Assembly (NCBI GenBank): GCA_017470045.1
Contig: JAFUFG010000168.1
Coordinates: 1 to 7,871 of the forward strand
Source of the DNA: Bacilli bacterium
Lineage (GTDB): Bacteria > Bacillota_I > Bacilli_A > RF39 > UBA660
Length of the DNA stretch: 7,871 bases
Reading direction: 5' to 3'
Within the stretch, counting starts at the first letter, position 1. Every line of letters starts with the position of its first letter. The translations under genes and the position numbers were made by a program. This document shows, one piece after another, positions 1 through 5,334 of the stretch. Under the pieces are notes generated by a model that was given only the letters and a program-made list of their open reading frames with translations, had not been told where the DNA came from and made no database searches.

Positions 1-175
1 ATCACCACAGCCTGTGGTTGCTAAACCAGCTCAAGCTCCTGCTCAACCTGCAGTAGCACAACCAGCAGTTGCTAGACCGGCAGCTACGCCTGGAGTTGCA
101 CCAGTAGTGCAGAATGTAGCACCAGCTATACAACCACAAGTTCAAGCAGTGGCACAACCACTACCACAAAGTTAG
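1..175 (+). CDS. C-terminal tail of an upstream protein, Pro/Ala/Gln/Val-rich (partial; possibly TadA/CpaF-like ATPase)
   Basis: An open frame enters from the left edge (first full codon at base 2) and stops at TAG 173-175, giving 57 visible residues. By hand count 48 of these are Pro, Ala, Gln or Val (13 P, 15 A, 10 Q, 10 V), with imperfect repeats around the unit A-V-A-Q-P. The segment has no hydrophobic helix and no recognisable domain; it looks like a disordered, PA-rich linker or tail. In Tad clusters the ATPase TadA/CpaF usually precedes TadB, so this may be the tail of that ATPase, but nothing in the visible part proves it. Another pilus-associated or membrane protein with a flexible tail is equally possible. 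The stop lies 15 bases before the next start, so it is probably co-transcribed with the TadB-like gene. That a coding frame ends here is fairly secure; the identity is not. Confidence 0.6.
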   Translation, partial: SPQPVVAKPAQAPAQPAVAQPAVARPAATPGVAPVVQNVAPAIQPQVQAVAQPLPQS

Positions 176-190
176 AAAGGGGCAAATAAG

Positions 191-1093
191 ATGTATATTG
201 AAGAGTTATTTATTATTATAGTCTTTGCTGTAGGTATTTACTTATATCGTAATTACAAAGGTGAAAATGTTGGAAAATATGTAACAGGTCAAGTTCAAGA
301 CATGTATAATAGATTTGCTCCATATTCTTTTAAGGTAGTAAGAGAAAAAACAAAAGAACTTGGGCAAGAATATACAATAAGACAATATGCAATACAAGTA
401 GCACTAATTTCTGGTTTTGCTGGAGTAGTTACTTATTTGTATTTCTATAATTTAGTTATTAGTATTATTTATATGTTAGTGGCAGTAGCATTTGTTCCAT
501 ATTTAGCATATTTAAGATGTAATAAAGTATATTCTGAATTTATATTTGAGCAAATTCAAGTATATACTTCAAATACCATTATGGAATTTGCTACAACTCA
601 ATCATTCGTAAAATCACTAGAAGGAGTTCGTTCCTCTGGTGTATTAGAAGATCCTGTATTAAGCGATGTCAATCATATGATTGATATGGCATATAAAAAT
701 GGTACAATCGATGAGTCATTAGAATACATGTCTAGTCATTATCCATATTATATCGTAAAGAATATGCATCAGTTATTCTTACAAATAACTAAAGAAGGTG
801 CAAGAAATACAGCAGATTCATTAGATAATATGCAATCTGATATCGATATGTTGATTGAAAGTGTATATCGTGACCGTATTGAAAGACAAAACTTCCATAA
901 GAATTTCTTACAATTCGGAATTATGTTGTACCTGATGGTAATGTTAGTTCAATACCTATTAGGAAGAGAAACCTATTTAGTATTGCTGGACAAATTATTT
1001 ATTCAAATCCTTCTCCATAGTGTATTAATCATAAATACATATTTCCTATTAAAAGGGGAAAAATATTACAATGAGAATGTAGGTGCTGAGTAA
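191..1093 (+). CDS. tadB: TadB-like pilus assembly inner-membrane platform protein (T2SSF family)
   Basis: This 300-residue polytopic membrane protein probably forms, with its TadC-like neighbour, the membrane platform on which a Tad ATPase acts to add or remove pilin subunits. Hydrophobic segments lie near residues 5-19, 67-86, 88-108, 238-257 and 269-288. Between the second and third groups is a mostly helical cytoplasmic stretch (about 113-235) with the spacing of a T2SSF (GspF-like) domain: an early helix pair, a Gly-containing turn near 171 followed by ESLEYM, and a second amphipathic helix around 190-235. Length and layout fit TadB. The ATG at 191 is preceded by AAAGGGG (176-182) at 8-base spacing. 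The stop overlaps the next start by one base (TAATG), indicating translational coupling. The TadB rather than TadC label rests on gene order and on the N-terminal lone helix; sequence similarity to textbook TadB is low by eye. Confidence 0.75.
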   Translation: MYIEELFIIIVFAVGIYLYRNYKGENVGKYVTGQVQDMYNRFAPYSFKVVREKTKELGQEYTIRQYAIQVALISGFAGVVTYLYFYNLVISIIYMLVAVAFVPYLAYLRCNKVYSEFIFEQIQVYTSNTIMEFATTQSFVKSLEGVRSSGVLEDPVLSDVNHMIDMAYKNGTIDESLEYMSSHYPYYIVKNMHQLFLQITKEGARNTADSLDNMQSDIDMLIESVYRDRIERQNFHKNFLQFGIMLYLMVMLVQYLLGRETYLVLLDKLFIQILLHSVLIINTYFLLKGEKYYNENVGAE

Positions 1094-1902
1094 TGGAAAT
1101 AATTTTAATTGGTGCAATAATTATCTATATTCTTATCTATAACAATACAATTGATAAGGATAAATTCTTTGCTGATAACGAAAAGTATTTTGAAGTTATC
1201 CGTGAAGATGATTATACCTTCCTTGTATATGCAAAGTATGGAGAAGATGCAGATGCAGATCAATTGTATTCAAAAAGAATAATGTTTGCTTTGGTAATGT
1301 TCTTTATTGTCTTAGCATTTTCAATGAGTGGAGGAAGTTCATTAGACTTCATCAATACTCAATTCTTTTTAAATTTAGTTTTATCCGTAGTTGTAGCTTA
1401 TGTATGTTTTAAAATTCCTTATTTCCAATTAAAGAATAACTACAAAGCACATCTACATGAAATTGATATTATGCTTCCATACTACTTAAAGAGTTTGGAA
1501 ATCTTAATTCAACACTACACAGTTCCGGTAGCAATTGGTAAATCAATTGGAGATGCACCAGAAATCTTTAGACCTGGACTACGTAGAATGATTGATCGAA
1601 TTAATGCTGGTGATTCAAGTATTGATCCATATATGGAGTTTGCAAATACTTATCCAGTACGTGATTCAATGCGTATGATGCGTTTATTATATCGTCTAGG
1701 TATTGGTTCACAAGAAAAGAAACAAGATCGATTAATGATGTTTTCAAGAACTGTATCTTCTTTACAAAATAAAGCGAGAGAAACAAAGTACAAAGAACGT
1801 TTAAATCACATGGAACAACAAACAATGATTATGTTAGTTGTAACTGGTATTGGTGTAATGTTAATAATCTTGATCTCTATGTTTATGATTTTTGCAACAT
1901 AA
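1093..1902 (+). CDS. tadC: TadC-like pilus assembly inner-membrane platform protein (T2SSF family)
   Basis: This 269-residue membrane protein is the likely partner of the preceding TadB-like protein. Hydrophobic segments lie near residues 2-16, 61-78, 90-110 and 244-267. The soluble section at about 118-240 has the T2SSF pattern: HEIDIMLPYYLKSLEILIQ, a short amphipathic helix ending in APEIFRPGLRRMIDRI, Gly-Asp in a turn near 173, then a helix pair with LLYRLGIGS near 198-206. A charged linker (20-60) separates the first helix from the rest. The start ATG overlaps the TAA of the upstream gene, and AGGTG (1081-1085) lies 7 bases upstream, so the pair is translationally coupled. Paired T2SSF proteins are the hallmark of Tad systems, as opposed to the single GspF/PilC of classical type II secretion. 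After its stop there is no terminator, only a promoter for the next gene. Confidence 0.75.
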   Translation: MEIILIGAIIIYILIYNNTIDKDKFFADNEKYFEVIREDDYTFLVYAKYGEDADADQLYSKRIMFALVMFFIVLAFSMSGGSSLDFINTQFFLNLVLSVVVAYVCFKIPYFQLKNNYKAHLHEIDIMLPYYLKSLEILIQHYTVPVAIGKSIGDAPEIFRPGLRRMIDRINAGDSSIDPYMEFANTYPVRDSMRMMRLLYRLGIGSQEKKQDRLMMFSRTVSSLQNKARETKYKERLNHMEQQTMIMLVVTGIGVMLIILISMFMIFAT

Positions 1903-1907
1903 AATAA

Positions 1908-1936
1908 TTGTAAAAGAAAAAGGTTTTTGTTATAAT
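1908..1936 (+). promoter_or_regulatory. Sigma-A-type promoter with extended -10, upstream of the Flp-like pilin gene
   Basis: The -35 candidate TTGTAA (1908-1913) and a perfect -10 TATAAT (1931-1936) are separated by exactly 17 bases. TG at 1928-1929 forms an extended -10 (TGnTATAAT). The predicted transcript start, about 1943, leaves a leader of roughly 25 bases before ATG 1968, with AAGGA (1952-1956) as ribosome binding site. The promoter lies in the only gap between the TadC-like gene and the pilin gene and would let the pilin be made in excess over the platform proteins. Confidence 0.75.
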
Positions 1937-1967
1937 GATTTTAGACTAAGAAAGGATGTGAAAGTTA

Positions 1968-2135
1968 ATGAAAGCAGCTACAGGTGAATTACAATTAACC
2001 GTAATTACTATGATCGCTATCGCAGCTATCATTGGATTCTTCTGGTTAATGTGGCCTCAAATTAGAAATTCTATCAATACACAATGGGGTTCAATTCAAC
2101 AATCTGAAGGTGACACAGGATCAATGGATAGATAA
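1968..2135 (+). CDS. Small Flp-like (Tad-type) pilin candidate, 55 residues, no cleavable leader seen
   Basis: This 55-residue protein has a short polar N-terminus (MKAATGE), a hydrophobic helix at about residues 8-29 and a short polar C-terminus ending in GDTGSMDR. Size, single N-terminal helix and position behind TadB/TadC-like genes fit a Flp/Tad pilin as major subunit. The start ATG 1968 is preceded by AAGGA (1952-1956); an in-frame ATG at 1956 is followed at once by TGA and cannot be used. A glutamate at residue 7 would be the +5 Glu of a type IV pilin if the chain began at residue 3, but there is no Gly at -1 and almost no leader, so processing by a prepilin peptidase is doubtful. A dedicated promoter supports a highly expressed structural protein. 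It could instead be a minor pseudopilin or a small membrane anchor. Confidence 0.7.
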   Translation: MKAATGELQLTVITMIAIAAIIGFFWLMWPQIRNSINTQWGSIQQSEGDTGSMDR

Positions 2136-2157
2136 TAAAATAAAAGAGGTATAATTT

Positions 2158-2619
2158 ATGCGTGATGCAGTAGGTGGAGTAGTAAACTTAGTAATTATTG
2201 TAGTATTCATGGTAATTGTATCAGGATATTTAGCATTTAATGTCAATTACACAAAGGCATTCCGTGTAAAGAATAAAATAATATCCACAATTGAAGAATA
2301 CGAAGGTAATGTTACAAATAGATCAGTAGAAGAACAAATCACGAAATATATGAGAGATATTGGATATAATACTGGTCAAAACATGAATTGTTCGGGACGT
2401 GGTATGAAAGATGGACCTGGTGGTGGATGGTGTTACTTACAAGTAAGAACAAACTACTCAGGTGGTGTAAATGAGGATAATATAAAAGTGTACTATAAAG
2501 TAGTTACACAAATTCAAATTGATATGCCAATTATCCGTAATGTAATGCCATATCTAAGATTCTTCACAATAAGTGGAGATACAAAAGCAATAAAAATTAG
2601 TGAAGATTATTTAGAGTAA
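2158..2619 (+). CDS. TadE-like pseudopilin / minor pilin
   Basis: This 153-residue protein has one N-terminal hydrophobic helix (about 8-27) followed by an amphipathic helix (about 28-48) and a polar domain, which is the type IV pilin or TadE fold plan. The C-terminal part (about 111-147: VYYKVVTQIQIDMP, then a hydrophobic run, then ISGDT) resembles the end of TadE-like proteins, with beta strands followed by a Pro-containing helix and a Gly-Asp-Thr turn. Two cysteines, C78 and C92, flank a Gly-rich loop and could form an extracellular disulfide. The N-terminus MRDAVGG begins almost directly with the helix and matches the neighbouring pilin (M-K/R-x-A-x-G) rather than a usual leader with Gly at -1 and Glu at +5. 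AAGAGG (2144-2149) lies 8 bases before the ATG, and the gap to the pilin gene is 22 bases with no promoter or terminator, so the two are co-transcribed. Confidence 0.65.
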   Translation: MRDAVGGVVNLVIIVVFMVIVSGYLAFNVNYTKAFRVKNKIISTIEEYEGNVTNRSVEEQITKYMRDIGYNTGQNMNCSGRGMKDGPGGGWCYLQVRTNYSGGVNEDNIKVYYKVVTQIQIDMPIIRNVMPYLRFFTISGDTKAIKISEDYLE

Positions 2620-2639
2620 AAGTATAAGGGGCTGATACT

Positions 2640-3800
2640 GTGAATGTACTTGTTTTAAATGAACAGCAAAATCAGTTGCAGAATATCGAAGTCGATATTA
2701 TTAAAAGTATAACTGGTAGCTTTCAAACAAGCGAAATCGTCGGAATGTTTAAAGATTTCTTTTTCAATAAGATGATTTTAGATGTAACAGCTCTTACGGA
2801 TTATCAAAATCCAGAAATTTACAAAGAATTGTCTGAAGGCTTAAATCCAGATAAAGTCATTCTCTTCCTTCCAGAAGGAAGTGACTTGTGTACATCTGGA
2901 TTTTTATCTCGTTTAATAAACTATGGTTTATATAATTTCACAACAAATTTAGATGGTGTTGTATATTTAATTAATAATACGAATACTTATAAAGATGTAG
3001 AGCATATTAAAAAGATGGCAGAGGCTGAGATAAATCCATCAGAAGATGCTCCAGTAGAAAATAAAACGGAATATGAAGTGGTAAATCAGAATCAAACGAA
3101 TACAACTTCTAACAAAATGCCGGAGCCTACCGATAATCAATCAATTCCAGATACTTATTATGATATGGTTCAAAAAAAGTTGGTGGAAAGACCAAAGGAA
3201 CAAATTAGAAAAAAAGAGGAACCAGTACCAAACAACAATCGTGTAATAATAGGATTTCAAAATGTTACAGATCATGCAGGATCAACAAGTTTGATTTATA
3301 TGATAAAAAAAGAATTGGATTCCATTTATGGAAAAGGCATCTATGCTATTGAATTAGAAAAAAGTGATTTTCTTTCATATAATGATAAGTCTATGATTTC
3401 TGATACAAAGACAGAAGTTAGTAAGACGATACAAAAATTAGTAGATGCGAAAGTAATTCTAATAGATTTAAATGGACAAGAAATTAATGGTCTATGTGAA
3501 GATATTGTTTATTTAATAGAGCCAAGCATTATTCGTTTAAATACTTTAATGCGTAGAAATAAATTAATAATTGCAGCACTTAGAGGAAAGAAAACAATTC
3601 TTAATAAGAGTTTACTAAATCAAAAAGAAGTCTCAGAATTTGAATATGAATCTGGATTGAGAATTATATATAATATGCCACCATTAAATGATCGAAAAAG
3701 AAATGAAATCATTTCGGACTTTTTAAGAAGAATAAATGTACTTGAACCAAATAATACAGAAAATCAACAAACCGGTATTTTTGGCTTGTTTCGTAAGTAA
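2640..3800 (+). CDS. tadZ: TadZ/CpaE-like protein: receiver-like domain plus degenerate ParA/MinD-type ATPase domain
   Basis: This 386-residue soluble protein probably positions or assembles the pilus machine at the cell membrane, as TadZ/CpaE proteins do. Residues 1-125 form an alternating beta/alpha domain resembling an atypical receiver. Residues 130-198 are a polar, Asn/Glu/Lys-rich linker. From 200 a ParA/MinD-like domain starts with strand RVIIGF and a P-loop position reading VTDHAGSTS (209-217), which lacks the GKT/GKS lysine, so ATP hydrolysis is doubtful. VILIDLNG (272-279) sits where the Walker B strand is expected. The chain ends in the short amphipathic segment GIFGLFRK, possibly a membrane-touching tail. 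The start is GTG 2640, with AAGGGG (2626-2631) 8 bases upstream; no other start fits so well. It follows the TadE-like gene by 20 bases. Degenerate P-loops are known among TadZ/CpaE relatives, which supports the family call. Confidence 0.65.
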   Translation: MNVLVLNEQQNQLQNIEVDIIKSITGSFQTSEIVGMFKDFFFNKMILDVTALTDYQNPEIYKELSEGLNPDKVILFLPEGSDLCTSGFLSRLINYGLYNFTTNLDGVVYLINNTNTYKDVEHIKKMAEAEINPSEDAPVENKTEYEVVNQNQTNTTSNKMPEPTDNQSIPDTYYDMVQKKLVERPKEQIRKKEEPVPNNNRVIIGFQNVTDHAGSTSLIYMIKKELDSIYGKGIYAIELEKSDFLSYNDKSMISDTKTEVSKTIQKLVDAKVILIDLNGQEINGLCEDIVYLIEPSIIRLNTLMRRNKLIIAALRGKKTILNKSLLNQKEVSEFEYESGLRIIYNMPPLNDRKRNEIISDFLRRINVLEPNNTENQQTGIFGLFRK

Positions 3801-3820
3801 TCAATTGACAAAGCAATTGA
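3801..3820. repeat. 7-bp inverted repeat overlapping the -35 box (possible operator)
   Basis: TCAATTG (3801-3807) and CAATTGA (3814-3820) are perfect inverted copies separated by 6 bases, starting right after the stop of the TadZ-like gene. No T-tract follows, so it is not a classical intrinsic terminator. The left arm shares its last three bases with the -35 hexamer at 3805-3810 and the right arm lies in the spacer, where a repressor or activator could act. It could also be a weak mRNA 3' end structure or a chance event in AT-rich DNA. Confidence 0.4.
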
Positions 3821-3833
3821 GATAAGGTATGAT
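3805..3833 (+). promoter_or_regulatory. Near-consensus sigma-A promoter upstream of the VirB2-like pilin gene
   Basis: A perfect -35 TTGACA (3805-3810) is followed after exactly 17 bases by TATGAT (3828-3833), five of six matches to the -10 consensus. The predicted start, about 3840, leaves a leader of about 20 bases carrying a strong ribosome binding site, AAGGAG (3844-3849), 10 bases before ATG 3860. This promoter plus the terminator after the gene make the VirB2-like pilin a separately expressed transcription unit. Confidence 0.75.
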
Positions 3834-3859
3834 ATTCTTAACGAAGGAGAGAGAAGATT

Positions 3860-4195
3860 ATGGAAAAACTAGTTCAAATTGGTGAAATTGACGATGGATG
3901 CCGTGGATTACTTCCAATTGTAAGAGTAATCAGAAGAGGATTATATCCAATTGTTCAAATTTTAATCCCAATCGTATTAATTATTTACGGAATTATCGAC
4001 CTAGGTAAAGCTGTTATTGCTAGTGATGAAAAAGAAATTAAAGCAGCTCAAAGTAGATTAATCAAAAGATGTATCTATGCTGCATTGATCTTCTTTGTAG
4101 TAACATTAGTAACACTAATCATGGATATCGTTGCAAGCGGTGGAAATGAAGCTGACACTAGTAGTTGGAACAATTGCTGGAACGCAGCAAAATAA
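3860..4195 (+). CDS. VirB2/TrbC-like type IV secretion pilin, two-helix membrane protein
   Basis: This 111-residue protein has two hydrophobic helices, about 29-47 and 70-93, joined by a charged loop containing D-x-G-K-A-V-I-A-S-D-E-K-E-I and ending in LIKR. The positive charge places the loop in the cytoplasm with both termini outside, the topology of VirB2/TraA-type pilins. No cleavable signal peptide is seen; the N-terminus is short and polar. C14 and C106 lie outside the two helices and could pair, while C71 is at the membrane edge. The C-terminal part of the next gene's product matches this domain without gaps over about 64 residues. The start is fixed by AAGGAG (3844-3849). Its own promoter and a terminator right after it suggest high independent expression, as for a major pilus or channel subunit. 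A small accessory membrane protein of a T4SS is the main alternative. Confidence 0.65.
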   Translation: MEKLVQIGEIDDGCRGLLPIVRVIRRGLYPIVQILIPIVLIIYGIIDLGKAVIASDEKEIKAAQSRLIKRCIYAALIFFVVTLVTLIMDIVASGGNEADTSSWNNCWNAAK

Positions 4196-4207
4196 TAATA
4201 AAAAAAG

Positions 4208-4235
4208 AATAGCGAGCAATTGCTATTTTTTTTTT
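4208..4235 (+). terminator. Intrinsic terminator after the VirB2-like gene
   Basis: AATAGC (4208-4213) pairs perfectly with GCTATT (4222-4227) around an 8-base loop, and a run of ten T (4226-4235) follows. The A-run at 4201-4206 can extend the stem into the T-tract, so it could also act on the opposite strand, though no gene is read from there. The 3' arm carries the -35 hexamer of the next promoter. The stem has only two G-C pairs, so some read-through is likely. Confidence 0.6.
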
Positions 4236-4248
4236 CTAATGATATAAT
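4220..4248 (+). promoter_or_regulatory. Sigma-A promoter with extended -10 whose -35 box lies in the terminator stem
   Basis: TTGCTA (4220-4225, four of six matches to the -35 consensus) and TATAAT (4243-4248) are separated by 17 bases, and TG at 4240-4241 gives an extended -10. The predicted start, about 4255, leaves a leader of about 28 bases to ATG 4283, with GGAG (4270-4273) as ribosome binding site. It would drive the ectodomain-pilin gene and, as no terminator is visible downstream, the VirB6-, PrgI- and VirB4-like genes as well. Confidence 0.7.
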
Positions 4249-4282
4249 TATTGTGTTAAAATGTAATTTGGAGTGGGTCTTT

Positions 4283-5308
4283 ATGAAAAATAGCAAAATT
4301 TTTACATTTACTTTATTAGCAATAATGGTATTTTTATGCCCTTTTAAAATAGATGCAAAAGAGTCAATTACCTGTGTATATCCTTATAATAATAAGGAAA
4401 TAATTTTTAAAGTAACGGATAAAAATGTAGAATTACCATGGAAAGATGGTAGTGAATTAGAAGGAAAAGTCTGGTATTACGGAAATCGACTATCAGAACA
4501 ATTTTTAAGTGCGGCAAAATCAAACAACGGAATGGTATGTCCTACATTATCAGTAGAAGAAAACGGAAACTTTAATGTAGTTATGGTAAATCCAATTGCA
4601 AGTGATAAATGCAATGGAACATGTCAATCAGTTAATGCAAAAGAGAATAATGTAGTGAAAACAGTTATTGGTTCAAGCGTTGGTATCTATAACAAAACAT
4701 CATACGTTATACCATACTTCCGTCAATTAATGGATAAATCAATAGAATGGAGTATTGATGGAGAAAACTATGTTTCAATAAAAAAATCAATCTCTTATGA
4801 TAAAAAGAACGAACTTCAAGTAGAAGAAAGTTTTGCAAAAACAATCTTTACGAATAACACAGAAAAGATTAATATATATAGATGCATTTCAAAGAATAAT
4901 GGAAAATATAATTATCTATTATCAGAAAATAAGAATTCTTGTCCAAAAAATGATCTAAGTGAAAAAGATGGTCAGGCATATGAATCTGTATCCTACAACG
5001 GAGCACAAGGTGCCGTATGTAAAGATACATTCTTAGGAGATCCAGAAGTAGAAGATTCTCCAGCATGGTTATTAAGACATCTATTCTTATATGTTAAAGT
5101 CTTAGGACCAATGATTGTTTTAGTAATGAGTGCAATTGATTTTACAAAAGCAATTGTTGCTGGTGATGACGAAACAATGCAAAAATGCTACAAAAAGTTA
5201 ATAAAAAGATTAGTATTAGCTATCGCTTTATTTGTATTACCAAGTTTAGTAGAAGTATTATTAGATACTTTCGGTATTACAGGGGAAGCAATTTGCGTAT
5301 TAGAATAA
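4283..5308 (+). CDS. Exported Cys-containing ectodomain fused to a C-terminal VirB2-like two-helix domain
   Basis: This 341-residue protein starts with a signal peptide (MKN, hydrophobic core about 7-19, likely cleavage after IDA at 23-25). An extracellular region of about 230 residues follows, containing seven cysteines (C31, C86, C110, C114, C201, C220, C246) and no family I recognise. The C-terminal part (about 265-341) has two membrane helices joined by a charged loop with I-D-F-T-K-A-I-V-A-G-D-D and LIKR, plainly related to the preceding VirB2-like pilin (about 19 identities in 64 ungapped positions by hand). C338 lies outside after the last helix. I chose ATG 4283 over the in-frame ATG at 4220, which lies in the terminator and upstream of the promoter start; GGAG (4270-4273) and the signal peptide support 4283. 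It may display a domain on, or cap, a T4SS pilus or channel. It has its own promoter, and the VirB6-like gene follows 26 bases later. Confidence 0.65.
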   Translation: MKNSKIFTFTLLAIMVFLCPFKIDAKESITCVYPYNNKEIIFKVTDKNVELPWKDGSELEGKVWYYGNRLSEQFLSAAKSNNGMVCPTLSVEENGNFNVVMVNPIASDKCNGTCQSVNAKENNVVKTVIGSSVGIYNKTSYVIPYFRQLMDKSIEWSIDGENYVSIKKSISYDKKNELQVEESFAKTIFTNNTEKINIYRCISKNNGKYNYLLSENKNSCPKNDLSEKDGQAYESVSYNGAQGAVCKDTFLGDPEVEDSPAWLLRHLFLYVKVLGPMIVLVMSAIDFTKAIVAGDDETMQKCYKKLIKRLVLAIALFVLPSLVEVLLDTFGITGEAICVLE

Positions 5309-5334
5309 ACAAGAAAGAAAAGTGGTGAAAAAAT

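Noticed and set aside
1601..1825. 74-codon open frame on - inside the TadC-like gene
   Set aside because: Antisense shadow without start signals or recognisable domain.
4220..4282. Upstream ATG (4220 in-frame start) for the ectodomain-pilin gene
   Set aside because: It lies in the terminator stem and before the predicted transcript start, and adds 21 residues in front of a normal signal peptide.
4075..4296. 73-codon open frame on - covering the VirB2-like 3' end, terminator and next start
   Set aside because: It runs through a terminator hairpin and a promoter, its Phe/Tyr runs come from the A/T tracts, and no start signal supports it.
4869..5066. 65-codon open frame on - inside the ectodomain gene
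   Set aside because: Antisense shadow; the plus-strand frame has a signal peptide, cysteines and membrane helices.
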